From positions 5,114,501 to 5,178,500 of the forward strand of contig NZ_CP022219.1 in the NCBI RefSeq assembly GCF_004114915.1: a stretch of DNA of 64,000 bases, written 5' to 3'. Position 1 is the stretch's first letter. Every line of letters begins with the position of its first letter. A program made the position numbers and the translations under genes. The DNA comes from Bradyrhizobium guangxiense. GTDB lineage: Bacteria; Pseudomonadota; Alphaproteobacteria; Rhizobiales; Xanthobacteraceae. Below, in pieces: positions 20,256 to 29,448 of this stretch. The notes below the pieces were generated by a model. That model did not search any database. It was not told the origin of the DNA and was given only the letters and a program-made list of their open reading frames with translations.

Positions 20256-21248
20256 TTATTTCCGCACGCTCTGCCCGGCGAGCTCGATCAGGCCGTGCAG
20301 GAAGTCGACGAATTGGATGCCCTCGGCCTTCAGCGCCTTGGGGTAGAGCGAGGACTTGGTCAGCCCGGGCAGCGTGTTGGTCTCGAGATAGACGAGGCCC
20401 TTGGCCGAGACGATGAAGTCCGACCGGGAATAGCCGGTGCAGGACATCGCGCGGTGCGCCAGCATCGCCTGCGTCTTCAGTGCGGCGGTGATCTCGGGTG
20501 CGAAACGGCCGGGGCAGATCTCCTGGGTCGACTTCAGGAGATATTTCGCGGCGTAGTCGAAATTGCCTTCGCCCGGAATGATCTCGATCGGCGGCAGCGC
20601 GATGATCGAACCATCGGTGCGCTCCAGCACGCCGCAGGTCGCCTCCACGCCGGCAATGTAGGGCTCGATGACGTACTCTTCGTGCTTCGCCGCGTTGCGG
20701 ACGGCAACGAGATCCTGCTTGGCGTTGACGAAGATCAGGCCGTAGCTCGAGCCGTCGCGCGCCGGCTTCGCGATCAGCCTTCCGTATTCGGCGAAGGCCT
20801 CGTCGATGTCATCGAGCGCAAGGTTGGCCGGCGGCGTCACGCCGCCGAGTGCGGCAAAGCGCTTGGCCGCGATCTTGTCGAAGGCAAGATGCGAGGACGC
20901 CGAGCCCGATCCGGTGAAGGGCACGCCGCGCGCTTCGCACATCACCTGCAATTCGCCGTTCTCGGCCCGTCCGCCGTGAAGGCCGAGCACCAGCACGCGT
21001 CCCTCGGCCTTGGCCTGGTCGAGCGCCTGCGCCAGCGGAATCCCCCGCGTACCGGGCTTGAACTCGTCCTCGAATGGACGGGCATGCTCGAGCAGTTGCT
21101 TGGACTGCACGGCGTGCACCTTGTCCTCGACGTCCCACCACCAGAGATCAGCCTCGGGCAGCGCCTGATGCAGCGCCTGCGCCGAGGCGACGGAAACCAG
21201 ACGCTCCCGGTTGGAGCCGCCGAAGAGGATGGTGATGCGCATGGTCAT
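20256..21248 (-). CDS. ddl: D-alanine--D-alanine ligase
   Basis: This 330-residue ATP-grasp enzyme makes the D-Ala-D-Ala dipeptide that MurF adds to the stem peptide. It begins MTMRITILFGG, with the HGGRAENGELQ loop near residues 90-100, FTGSGSASSHLAFDK in place of the usual FTG-SGxxASAxxMDK, the SSYG loop (GSSYGLIFV), the metal-binding EPYIAGVEATCGV segment and the C-terminal LETNTLPGLT. Several signature positions differ from E. coli DdlB (for example HGGRAENG for HGxxGEDG), so it belongs to a divergent branch. Starts at 21242 (ATG) or 21257 (TTG) are alternatives. A REP repeat separates it from murB. Confidence 0.92.
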   Translation of the reverse strand: MTMRITILFGGSNRERLVSVASAQALHQALPEADLWWWDVEDKVHAVQSKQLLEHARPFEDEFKPGTRGIPLAQALDQAKAEGRVLVLGLHGGRAENGELQVMCEARGVPFTGSGSASSHLAFDKIAAKRFAALGGVTPPANLALDDIDEAFAEYGRLIAKPARDGSSYGLIFVNAKQDLVAVRNAAKHEEYVIEPYIAGVEATCGVLERTDGSIIALPPIEIIPGEGNFDYAAKYLLKSTQEICPGRFAPEITAALKTQAMLAHRAMSCTGYSRSDFIVSAKGLVYLETNTLPGLTKSSLYPKALKAEGIQFVDFLHGLIELAGQSVRK

Positions 21249-21269
21249 AGTCCGCAATCTCTCTCGTTC

Positions 21270-21366
21270 GTCATTCCGGGGCGCGACGAAGTCGCGAGCC
21301 CGGAATCTCCACCGTCGCTGCCGTCCGATGGATTCCGGGTTCGCGCGTCGCGCGCCCCGGAATGAC
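21270..21366. repeat. REP-like palindromic repeat, family A copy 2
   Basis: Starts GTCATTCCGGGGCGCG and ends CGCGCCCCGGAATGAC, filling nearly all of the murB-ddl junction. The inner part differs from the other copies, while the outer arms are conserved. Confidence 0.85.
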
Positions 21367-21368
21367 TG

Positions 21369-22289
21369 TTAAATAGGAATCCCGATCCGCTTGATTTCCC
21401 AGTGTAGCTCAATTCCGGAATTTGCCTTCACCCGTTCGCGCACGGTCTCGCCCAGCGTCTCGATGTCGCGCGCGGTGGCGTCGCCGGTGTTGATCAGGAA
21501 ATTGCAGTGCATCTCGGAGACCTGCGCGCCGCCGACGCGCAAGCCGCGGCAGCCGGCTGCGTCGACCAGCTTCCAGGCGGAGTGGCCGGGCGGATTCTTG
21601 AAGGTCGAGCCGCCGGTCTTCTCGCGGATCGGCTGCGCGCTCTCGCGATGGCTTTGCACCTCCGCCATGCGCGCGCGGATCGCCTCGGCATCCCGGATCT
21701 CACCGCGAAAGCGCGCCGAGGTGAAAATGATGGAGGGATCGACGCCGCTGTTGCGGTAGACGAATTTCATGTCGGCGTTGGAGAGGACGTGCTTGGTGCC
21801 GTCGCGTCCGACGCCCCTTGCCTCGATCAGCACGTCCTTGGTCTCGCCGCCATTGGCGCCCGCATTCATGCGCAGCGCGCCGCCGATGGTGCCGGGAATG
21901 CCGAAGTAGAATTCGAGCCCGCTGATATTGGCCGACGCGGCAACCTCCGCGACGCGCTTGTCGAGTGCGGCAGCCCCTGCCGTGACGACATCGCCGCTCG
22001 CGCTTGCCTCGCCGAAGGCGCGCGGCGCAAGACGGATCACCACGCCCGCAATGCCGCCGTCGCGCACGATGAGGTTGGAGCCGACGCCGACGACATAGAC
22101 CGGGATGTCGGCGGCGAGATGCGCGAGGAAATAAGCGAGATCGTCCTCGTCCGCCGGCGTGAACAGCACCTGCGCCGGGCCGCCGACGCGAAACCAGGTG
22201 AGCTCGGCGAGCGATTGGTTCGCGAGCAGCCGGCCGCGAAGGTCAGGCATCGCGGCTTTGAGTGAGGGGGTGATGTCGGGGAAGCTCAT
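21369..22289 (-). CDS. murB: UDP-N-acetylenolpyruvoylglucosamine reductase MurB
   Basis: This 306-residue FAD enzyme reduces UDP-GlcNAc-enolpyruvate to UDP-MurNAc with NADPH. The FAD-binding PCMH domain shows [13 protein letters not shown] (about 30-42) and [21 protein letters not shown] (about 73-93). [24 protein letters not shown] (split by short spacing, about 122-146) is the central signature. The C-terminal part has [23 protein letters not shown] with the catalytic serine, and HCNFLINTG. It is the short type II/III form, without the Tyr-loop of E. coli MurB. It follows murC in the operon after a palindromic repeat. Confidence 0.96.
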   Translation of the reverse strand: MSFPDITPSLKAAMPDLRGRLLANQSLAELTWFRVGGPAQVLFTPADEDDLAYFLAHLAADIPVYVVGVGSNLIVRDGGIAGVVIRLAPRAFGEASASGDVVTAGAAALDKRVAEVAASANISGLEFYFGIPGTIGGALRMNAGANGGETKDVLIEARGVGRDGTKHVLSNADMKFVYRNSGVDPSIIFTSARFRGEIRDAEAIRARMAEVQSHRESAQPIREKTGGSTFKNPPGHSAWKLVDAAGCRGLRVGGAQVSEMHCNFLINTGDATARDIETLGETVRERVKANSGIELHWEIKRIGIPI

Positions 22290-22327
22290 GCGGCTTCCTC
22301 GAGTGAGGGAAGCACGCTCTTTCCGTT

Positions 22328-22432
22328 CCCTCCCCCCTTGTGGGGGAGGGGCAGGGAGGGGGGTAACCCCAAGCGAGATCGAAGTTTGTGGCTACCCCTC
22401 TCGCCCACCCTCCCCCACAAGGGGGGAGGGAG
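22328..22432. repeat. Long inverted repeat, family C
   Basis: Arms CCCTCCCCCCTTGTGGGGGA and TCCCCCACAAGGGGGGAGGG lie about 65 bp apart between murC and murB. They would form a long hairpin in the polycistronic transcript. Confidence 0.85.
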
Positions 22433-22476
22433 CGCAGTTTGCCGTGCCGCCGGCTGCGCACCTCTCATTCGCCAGC

Positions 22477-23880
22477 TCATCCCAGCGCCTTCAATTCGCC
22501 GGGCAGCGCATACGCCCATTGCGTGATGTTGCCCGCCCCCAGGCACACGACGAGATCGCCACTCTTGGCGATGCCGTGGACGATCTTGGCAAGCTCGCCG
22601 GCGTTGGGCAGCGGGACCACCTCGCGATGCCCGTGCGCGCGCAGGCCTTCGACGAAATGGTCGCGATCGATGCCCTCGATCGGCGCTTCGCCCGCGGCAT
22701 AGACGTCAGCGACAACAACCGCGTCGGCGTCGTTGAAGCAGGTGCAGAATTCCTCGAACAGCGATTGCAGGCGGGGGTAGCGATGCGGCTGCACCACGGC
22801 GATCACCTTGCCGGTGTAGGAATCGCGTGCCGCTTTCAGCACGGCCGCGATCTCCACGGGATGATGGCCGTAATCGTCGATCACGGTGACGCCGTCCCAC
22901 TCGCCGGTCTTGGTGAAGCGGCGCTTGACGCCGCCGAAGCCGGCCATCGCCTTGCGGATCGCCTCGTCCGACACGCCGAGCGCATGCGCGACCGCGATCG
23001 CCGCCGTCGCGTTCGAGGCGTTGTGGCGGCCCGGCATCGGCAGCGCGAGGGCAGCGATCTCGTGCGCGGTGCCGGCCTTGCGGTCGCGGATCACGACCTT
23101 GAATTTCGAGCCGCCACCGCCCGCGGTGAGATCGACCAGCCGCGCATCGGCCTGCGGATTCTCGCCGTAAGTGATGATACGGCGATCCTCGATCTTGCCG
23201 ACGAGGCTCTGCACCACCGGATGATCGATGCACATCACGGCAAAGCCGTAGAACGGCAGGTTCTCGACGAAGTGACGGAAGGCATCCTGCACGGCGTCGA
23301 AGGTCTTGAAGTGATCGAGATGCTCGGGGTCGACATTGGTGACGATCGCGACATCGGTCGGCAGCTTCAGGAACGTGCCGTCGCTCTCGTCCGCTTCCAC
23401 CACCATCCAGTCGCCGGCGCCCAGCCGCGCGTTGGAACCGTAGGCGTTGATGATGCCGCCGTTGATCACGGTCGGATCGAGCCCGCCGGCATCGAGCAGC
23501 GTTGCGACCATCGTCGTCGTCGTGGTCTTGCCATGGGTGCCGGCGATGGCGACGCAGCTCTTCAGCCGCATCAGCTCGGCCAGCATCTCGGCGCGGCGCA
23601 CCACGGGAATGCGCCGTTCGCGCGCGGCCATCAGTTCCGGATTGTCGCGCTTGATCGCGGTCGAGACCACGACGACCTCGGCACCGTCGATATTCTCGGC
23701 CTTGTGGCCGACCGAGACCTTCGCCCCCTTCTTGCGCAGGCGGTCGAGATTGTAATTGTCGGAAGCGTCCGAGCCCTGCACGACATAGCCGAGATTGACC
23801 AGCACCTCGGCGATGCCGCTCATGCCGATCCCGCCGATCCCGACGAAGTGGATGGGTCCGATCTCGCGCGGCAGTCTCAT
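22477..23880 (-). CDS. murC: UDP-N-acetylmuramate--L-alanine ligase MurC
   Basis: This 467-residue cytoplasmic ligase adds the first stem-peptide residue. The N-terminal UDP-binding fold has [17 protein letters not shown] (11-27). The ATP-binding P-loop is GTHGKTT (114-120). Further Mur motifs are [24 protein letters not shown] and [11 protein letters not shown], the last being the MurC-specific segment. The start at 23880 ([10 protein letters not shown]) has AGGGA about 7 nt upstream; an upstream in-frame start at 23919 is less likely. It follows murG after 124 bp. Confidence 0.97.
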   Translation of the reverse strand: MRLPREIGPIHFVGIGGIGMSGIAEVLVNLGYVVQGSDASDNYNLDRLRKKGAKVSVGHKAENIDGAEVVVVSTAIKRDNPELMAARERRIPVVRRAEMLAELMRLKSCVAIAGTHGKTTTTTMVATLLDAGGLDPTVINGGIINAYGSNARLGAGDWMVVEADESDGTFLKLPTDVAIVTNVDPEHLDHFKTFDAVQDAFRHFVENLPFYGFAVMCIDHPVVQSLVGKIEDRRIITYGENPQADARLVDLTAGGGGSKFKVVIRDRKAGTAHEIAALALPMPGRHNASNATAAIAVAHALGVSDEAIRKAMAGFGGVKRRFTKTGEWDGVTVIDDYGHHPVEIAAVLKAARDSYTGKVIAVVQPHRYPRLQSLFEEFCTCFNDADAVVVADVYAAGEAPIEGIDRDHFVEGLRAHGHREVVPLPNAGELAKIVHGIAKSGDLVVCLGAGNITQWAYALPGELKALG

Positions 23881-24004
23881 GCTCTTTTCCCTGACCTCGC
23901 CGCCTTGCGCAGGCGGCATCTGGCGAAGGTCACGGCCAAATCAGCCGCGCGCCTTTCCTACTGGATGCCCCGCTTTAGAAGGCGAAGACAAGGGCTTTTT
24001 CGCG

Positions 24005-25105
24005 TCAGATTCCCGCGATCTTGACCACGAGATCGGCCAGCCGCTCGGCCGCGTCGAGCCGGCCAGCGCCGCGGGCGGCTTCGGCCATGCGGGCGAGGCG
24101 CGCGGGCTCGGCGGCGAAGGCGGAGATTTCGGACGCCAGCCGGTCGGAGGTGAACTCGGTCTGCGGGATCCGGATCGCGCCATCGACCTTGACCAGCACG
24201 CCGGCATTGGCGAACTGGTCCTGGTCGATCGAGCCGGGCAACGGCACCAGGATCGAAGGCCGGCCGATCGCCGCAAGCTCGGCCACCGTGCCGGCGCCGG
24301 AGCGCGATACCACGAGATGATTTGAAGCGAGCCGCGCTGGCAGATCGGTGAAGAAGGGTGCAAGCTCGGCCTTGATCTTGAGCTTGTCGTAGACGGCGCG
24401 CACGCGGCTCATGTCCTCTTCACGCACCTGCTGGGTGAGGACGAGGCGGCTCCATAACGCAGGCTCGAGCCGCTCGATCGCACCGGGCACGATGTCGGCC
24501 ATGATGCGCGCGCCCTGGCTGCCGCCGACGACAAGCAGGCGCAGCGGACCGCCCACCTCGGGCGCGACATATTTCACCGCGGCGGCCGCAAGGATTGCCG
24601 GCCGCATCGGGGTGCCGACGGTGGTGGTCTTGCCCGACAACGCGGGATCGCGGTCGAGCACGCCGGGCAAGGACGTCGCGATCGCGCGCACGCGGCTCGA
24701 CAGGAACCGGTTGGCGCGGCCGAGCACCGCGTTGGCGTCGTGGATGATGCCGGGTACGCCGGCGAATTTCGCCGCGACCAGCGGCGGCAGCGTCGGATAG
24801 CCGCCGAAGCCGACCACGGCGACGGGCCTCAGGCGCTTGATCAGGGCATAGGCCGACAGCGTGCCGGCGGCGAGCGTGAGGCCGGCATAGGCGAGCTGAA
24901 GCGGATTGCGGCCGCGCGCGGTCTCGCTTCTGACGACGTCGATCATGTCCTTGCTGAACAGCCCGCTGTAGCGCAGCGCGCGCTCGTCCGTGACGAGGCG
25001 GACGCGATAGCCGCGCCGGATCAGCTCGACGCCCAATGCCTCGGCCGGAAACAGATGGCCGCCGGTGCCGCCCGCGGCGAGAAGAATCAGGGGGGACGTG
25101 TCCAT
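24005..25105 (-). CDS. murG: Lipid II synthase MurG (GlcNAc transferase)
   Basis: This 366-residue GT28 enzyme adds GlcNAc to lipid I on the inner face of the membrane. The N-terminal Gly-rich loop LAAGGTGGHLFPAEAL (about 9-24) and GFGGYPTLPPLVAA are present. The donor-site loop LVVGGSQGARIM (about 188-199) and VVSRSGAGTVAELAAIGRPSI (split across the nucleotide site) are conserved. The motif usually written HEQN appears here as IIHDANAVLGRAN, an acidic and a neutral replacement at two positions. The neighbours are ftsW upstream and murC downstream. Confidence 0.96.
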   Translation of the reverse strand: MDTSPLILLAAGGTGGHLFPAEALGVELIRRGYRVRLVTDERALRYSGLFSKDMIDVVRSETARGRNPLQLAYAGLTLAAGTLSAYALIKRLRPVAVVGFGGYPTLPPLVAAKFAGVPGIIHDANAVLGRANRFLSSRVRAIATSLPGVLDRDPALSGKTTTVGTPMRPAILAAAAVKYVAPEVGGPLRLLVVGGSQGARIMADIVPGAIERLEPALWSRLVLTQQVREEDMSRVRAVYDKLKIKAELAPFFTDLPARLASNHLVVSRSGAGTVAELAAIGRPSILVPLPGSIDQDQFANAGVLVKVDGAIRIPQTEFTSDRLASEISAFAAEPARLARMAEAARGAGRLDAAERLADLVVKIAGI

Positions 25106-25164
25106 GGTGGAGAGTTTTACAGGGAGTTTTCGGGCATTGCGAGCGAAGCGAAGGCGCCATCAAA

Positions 25165-25262
25165 CCCTCATCCTGAGAAGCGCGGAACGCGCGTCTCGAA
25201 CGATGAAGGCCCGGCTGGTGGCCTCGCCCTTCGAGATGCCGCTCAAAGCGCGGCTCGTCAGG
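25165..25262. repeat. Intergenic repeat, family B copy 1
   Basis: CCTCATCCTGAG and TCTCGAACGATGAAGG are followed by CTTCGAGATGCCGCTC, placed between ftsW and murG. The same word set appears inside the large palindrome at 53438-53697. Confidence 0.7.
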
Positions 25263-25269
25263 GGGAGGA

Positions 25270-26421
25270 TCAGGCGTAGCTCCGCATCGCCTCGGCATGG
25301 CCGCTGGCCTCGACCTCGGTACGCGGGCGCAACCGCGTCAGCGCCAGCATCATGCCGACGCCATAGGCCAGCGACACGATCGAGGAACCACCATAGGAGA
25401 TAAAGGGCAGCGTCATGCCCTTGGCGGGGATCAGCTGCAGGTTCACCGACATGTTGATTGCGGCCTGCACGCCGAACAGGATCGCAAGGCCCGAAGCGGC
25501 AAAGCGCGAGAACATGTCCTCGTTGGCATAGGCCCGTGACAGCGTGCGGATCACGACGAAGGCGAACAGCGCCAGCATGGCCAGGCACAGGATGATGCCG
25601 AACTCTTCGGCGGCAACCGCAAACACGAAGTCGGTGTGACTGTCCGGCAGGCTGCGTTTTGCAATTCCCTCGCCCGGTCCGAGGCCAAACCATCCGCCGT
25701 TGTAGAAGGCTTCCATGGCGGTATCGACCTGGAAGGTGTCGCCGGAGGCCGGGTTCATGAAGCGCTTGATGCGTCCCGCCACGTGCGGGACGAACAGATA
25801 GGCGCTGAACAGGCCGGCCGCGCCGAGGCCGGCGAGCCCGAACACCCAGATCATGCGCATGCCCGCGATGAAGAACAGCGAACCCCACACCATCAGGATC
25901 AGCATGGTCTGACCGAAATCCGGCTCCATCACCAGCAGCGCGACCAACATCATGAGCAGCACCAGCGCCATGGTGGTCGCCGGCATCTCCGGCCGCTTGG
26001 TCGATTCCGCGAACAGCCAGGCAGCGATGACGACGAAGGACGGCTTGGCGATCTCGGACGCCTGGATGTTGACGCCGAGCAATGTGATCCAGCGCCGCGA
26101 GCCCTTCACCTCCGGGCCGATCGCAAGCGTCAGTACGATCAGGACGATGCTGACGGTGAAGATGATCAGCGCCGAGCGGCGGATCGACCGCGGCGACAGG
26201 AAGGAGACGCCGAGCAGCACGATGCAGGACGGCACCAGGAACAACACGTGGCGGCTGAAGAAATGGAACGGATCGAGCCCGATGCGGGTCGCAACCGGCG
26301 GGCTCGCCGCCAGCGACAGGATCACGCCGGTGAGCATCAGCGCCAGGATGGCGCCCATCAGCGGCTTGTCGACGGTCCACCACCACTCGGAAAAGGGGGT
26401 GCGTTCTTCACGGGAGAGCAT
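25270..26421 (-). CDS. ftsW: Septal peptidoglycan glycosyltransferase FtsW
   Basis: This 383-residue SEDS polymerase uses lipid II to make septal glycan with FtsI. About ten transmembrane helices are visible. Family motifs include GSRRWITLLGVNIQASEIAKP (split; the conserved R-W-I region near 109-129), the large periplasmic loop with YNGGWFGLGPGEGIAKRSLPDSHTD (in parts), and the C-terminal LPFISYGGSSI. It starts MLSREERTPFSEWWWTVD. It lies between murD and murG, with repeats on both sides rather than the tight packing usual in dcw clusters. Confidence 0.96.
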   Translation of the reverse strand: MLSREERTPFSEWWWTVDKPLMGAILALMLTGVILSLAASPPVATRIGLDPFHFFSRHVLFLVPSCIVLLGVSFLSPRSIRRSALIIFTVSIVLIVLTLAIGPEVKGSRRWITLLGVNIQASEIAKPSFVVIAAWLFAESTKRPEMPATTMALVLLMMLVALLVMEPDFGQTMLILMVWGSLFFIAGMRMIWVFGLAGLGAAGLFSAYLFVPHVAGRIKRFMNPASGDTFQVDTAMEAFYNGGWFGLGPGEGIAKRSLPDSHTDFVFAVAAEEFGIILCLAMLALFAFVVIRTLSRAYANEDMFSRFAASGLAILFGVQAAINMSVNLQLIPAKGMTLPFISYGGSSIVSLAYGVGMMLALTRLRPRTEVEASGHAEAMRSYA

Positions 26422-26543
26422 GGGCGGCCGCTTTCGGACAGAGGTCCGTCCATTGGTCGCCGAGGTTGGTTACCGGGGGGTTAAGGAAACGCGGATGATT
26501 GGAGATGATCCTCACTGCCGTCACAAAACATACTGTCACGCCC

Positions 26544-26635
26544 CGGCTCGACTGGGCATCCAAGGCGCCGCAGCCTTTCGACTGACCCACAACCATCCCG
26601 GAATACTGGGTCGCCCGGTCAAGCCGGACGACGAC
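26544..26635. repeat. Intergenic repeat between murD and ftsW
   Basis: The 240-bp gap holds a degenerate element with CATCCCGGAATACTGGG and TCGCCCGGTCAAGCCGGACG. It has the look of a dispersed Bradyrhizobium repeat, but no second copy is in this window. Confidence 0.45.
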
Positions 26636-26661
26636 AGCGAGTTGGTGGGACAAAGACGGCC

Positions 26662-28062
26662 CTACACCACCGGCTTCACGCCCGGCAGAGCCTGCACCAG
26701 CTCGCGGAACTTGGTACCGCGGATCTCGAAATTGCGATATTGGTCGAAGGAGGCGCAGGCCGGTGACAGCAGCACGACGGCGTCGGCAAGCCCTGAGGCT
26801 TCCGCATCGCGCGCGGCATGCTCGATCGCGACGTCCAAGGTCTGGCTGATCTCGTGCGGCACCTGCGCGCCCAACGTTCCCGAAAATCCCTGCGCGGCTT
26901 CACCGATCAGATAGGCTTTTCGGATGCGCGGGAAGAAGCCGGTGAGGCCAGTGATGCCGCCCGCCTTGGGCTTGCCGCCGGCGATCCAGAAAATATCGGC
27001 GAAGGACGACAGCGCATGCGCAGTGGCGTCCGCGTTGGTGCCCTTGGAATCGTTGACGAACAGCACGTTGCCGCGGCGGCCGACCTGCTCCATGCGGTGC
27101 GCAAGGCCGGGAAAGCTGCGCAGGCCGTTCTGCAGCACATCGAGGCCGATGCCCATGGCGAGGGCGGCCGCGGCGGCGCAGGCCGCGTTCTGCGCGTTGT
27201 GCTGCCCACGCAGCGAGCCGATGCCGCCGAGCGCGGCAATCTCGCTGCGCGCACCGCCCGAGCTGCGCACGATGTTGCCGTGCTCGAAATAAATGCCTGA
27301 TGCCAGCGGGTTCTTGACGGAGATGCGCACCACGTTCTTGCCCGAGCGGTCGAGCCGGTCGGCGATGTCGCGGCAAAAGCCGTCGTCGACACCCACGATC
27401 GCGGTGCCGCCGTCCTGCACGCCGGCAACGAGGCGTTCCTTCACCGCGGCATAATGTTCGATCGTGCCGTGGCGATCGATGTGATCCTCGCTGACATTGA
27501 GCAGAATGCCGACGGTGGGATCGAGCGAAGGCGTAAGGTCGATCTGGTAGGACGACATCTCGATGACGTGGACCCGGCCCATGCGCGGCGGCTCCAGCGA
27601 CAGGATCGCGGTGCCGATATTGCCGCCCATCTGGGTGTCGTAGCCGGCGACCTTGGTGAGATGCGCGATCAGCGCCGTCGTGGTCGACTTGCCGTTGGTG
27701 CCGGTGATGGCGACGAACGGCGCGTTCGGCGCATGGCGCCGCCGCTCGCGGCAGAACAGCTCGATGTCGCCGATCACCTCGACGCCCGCTTCGCGCGCTT
27801 TCAGCACGCTCCAGTGCGGCACCGGATGGGTCAGCGGCACGCCGGGCGCGAGCACGAGGGCTGCGAAGTTCGTCCAGGAGACGTTGCGCAAATCCGCGGT
27901 GACGAAGCCGGCCTGCGCGGCCTTGGCCACGTTCTCGGCATTGTCGTCGGCGGCGATCACCTCGGCGCCGCCCGCTTTCAGCGCGTGGCAGGAGGCGAGC
28001 CCGGAGCCGCCGAGGCCGAACACCGCGACGGTCTTGCTGGCGAAGGATGTGACCGGGATCAT
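26662..28062 (-). CDS. murD: UDP-MurNAc-L-Ala--D-Glu ligase MurD
   Basis: This 466-residue cytoplasmic ligase adds D-glutamate. The N-terminal UDP-binding domain begins [18 protein letters not shown] (11-28). The P-loop GTNGKST is at 121-127, followed by [19 protein letters not shown] and [10 protein letters not shown], all diagnostic of MurD. The C-terminal domain has [13 protein letters not shown] and [11 protein letters not shown]. Length is slightly above E. coli MurD (438). The start is an ATG at 28060-28062. A family A repeat separates it from mraY. Confidence 0.97.
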   Translation of the reverse strand: MIPVTSFASKTVAVFGLGGSGLASCHALKAGGAEVIAADDNAENVAKAAQAGFVTADLRNVSWTNFAALVLAPGVPLTHPVPHWSVLKAREAGVEVIGDIELFCRERRRHAPNAPFVAITGTNGKSTTTALIAHLTKVAGYDTQMGGNIGTAILSLEPPRMGRVHVIEMSSYQIDLTPSLDPTVGILLNVSEDHIDRHGTIEHYAAVKERLVAGVQDGGTAIVGVDDGFCRDIADRLDRSGKNVVRISVKNPLASGIYFEHGNIVRSSGGARSEIAALGGIGSLRGQHNAQNAACAAAAALAMGIGLDVLQNGLRSFPGLAHRMEQVGRRGNVLFVNDSKGTNADATAHALSSFADIFWIAGGKPKAGGITGLTGFFPRIRKAYLIGEAAQGFSGTLGAQVPHEISQTLDVAIEHAARDAEASGLADAVVLLSPACASFDQYRNFEIRGTKFRELVQALPGVKPVV

Positions 28063-28074
28063 GACTTTACTCCC

Positions 28075-28150
28075 GTCATTCCGGGGCTCGCAGAGCGAGA
28101 ACCCGGAATCTCGAGATTCCGGATCGCCGCTTCGCGCCGTCCGGAATGAC
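28075..28150. repeat. REP-like palindromic repeat, family A copy 3
   Basis: GTCATTCCGGGGCTCGC at the left, GGAATCTCGAGATTCCGG in the middle and CGTCCGGAATGAC at the right, between mraY and murD. Confidence 0.85.
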
Positions 28151-28180
28151 GAGAATGGGGATACAGGGCCGTCACCATCA

Positions 28181-29284
28181 TCAACGCAGCTTCAGGGTGG
28201 AGAGGCCGGCGAGCGCCAGCATCACCGAGATGATCCAGAAGCGGATCACGATCTGCGGCTCGGTCCAGCCGAGCTGCTCGAAATGGTGATGGATCGGCGC
28301 CATGCGGAAGATGCGCTTGCCGGTCAGCTTGAACGAGATCACCTGGACGATGACGGAGACCGCCTCCAGCACGAACAGGCCGCCGATCACCGCTAGCACG
28401 ATCTCGTGCTTCACCGCGACCGCGATCGCGCCCAGCATGCCGCCGAGCGCGAGCGAGCCGGTGTCGCCCATGAAGATCGAAGCTGGTGGAGCATTGAACC
28501 AGAGAAAACCGAGGCCGGCGCCCAGCAGCGCGCCGCAGAGCACCGCGAGCTCGCCGGTACCCGCGACGTATTTGATCTGGAGATATTCGGCGAACACGGC
28601 GTTGCCGGCGAGATAGGCGATCATCGCAAAGCTCGCGGTCGCGATCATCACCGGCACGATGGCGAGGCCGTCGAGACCGTCGGTGAGGTTCACCGCATTG
28701 CCGGCGCCGACGATGACGAAGGCGCCGAAGACGACGAAGAACCAGCCGAAATGCAGCACGGTGTCCTTCAGGAACGGGATCGTCAAAGCGGTCGATGCGG
28801 GATCGCGATTGAGCCGCACCAGCGCGTAGCAGGCGACCAGCGCGATCGCCGCCTCGATCAGCAGCCGAAGCTTGCTGCCGAACCCGCTTGTGGTCTGCTT
28901 GGTCACCTTGAGGTAGTCGTCATAGAAGCCGACGAAGCCGAAGCCGAGCGTCACCGCCAGCACGATCCAGACATAGGGGTTGAGCGGATTGGCCCACAGC
29001 ACGGTGCCGACGGTGAGGCCGGACAGGATCATCAGCCCGCCCATCGTGGGCGTGCCCTTCTTGGCAAGATGCGATTGCGGACCGTCGGTCCGGATCGGCT
29101 GGCCCTTGCCCTGGCGGATGCGCAAGTGATCGATGATCCAGGGCCCGAACAGGAACACGAATAGCGCGCCGGTGACGACAGCACCGCCGGTGCGGAAGGT
29201 GATGTAGCGGAAGACGTTCAGGAAGGTGCGAAAGGCACCGAAGCCCGGAAATGTGTTGGAGAGCTCGATCAGCCAGTAAAACAT
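28181..29284 (-). CDS. mraY: Phospho-MurNAc-pentapeptide transferase MraY
   Basis: This 367-residue integral membrane enzyme transfers phospho-MurNAc-pentapeptide to undecaprenyl phosphate, giving lipid I. About ten helices are present. Diagnostic stretches are [13 protein letters not shown] (about 75-87), [13 protein letters not shown] with the paired aspartates, [13 protein letters not shown], and the cytoplasmic loop [17 protein letters not shown] with the distal histidine cluster PIHHHFE. All catalytic aspartates are in place. It lies between murF and murD. Confidence 0.97.
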   Translation of the reverse strand: MFYWLIELSNTFPGFGAFRTFLNVFRYITFRTGGAVVTGALFVFLFGPWIIDHLRIRQGKGQPIRTDGPQSHLAKKGTPTMGGLMILSGLTVGTVLWANPLNPYVWIVLAVTLGFGFVGFYDDYLKVTKQTTSGFGSKLRLLIEAAIALVACYALVRLNRDPASTALTIPFLKDTVLHFGWFFVVFGAFVIVGAGNAVNLTDGLDGLAIVPVMIATASFAMIAYLAGNAVFAEYLQIKYVAGTGELAVLCGALLGAGLGFLWFNAPPASIFMGDTGSLALGGMLGAIAVAVKHEIVLAVIGGLFVLEAVSVIVQVISFKLTGKRIFRMAPIHHHFEQLGWTEPQIVIRFWIISVMLALAGLSTLKLR

Positions 29285-29448
29285 TCAGTCGGTCCTATGG
29301 CGCCGATGCACGCTGTCTCGGCCTTGATGCTGGCCTCTACGTGCCTCAAGCGCATTCGCTGGTCTTCGTCATGAGCCGCGCGACCTCTGGGAAACCGCAC
29401 GGCTTCGCGCCGCAAGGGGTGGGATTCGGGAACAGCCTTCCAAGCAGT

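Noticed and set aside
22159..24024. 621-codon plus-strand ORF over murC
   Set aside because: Antisense to murC, which has every Mur motif.
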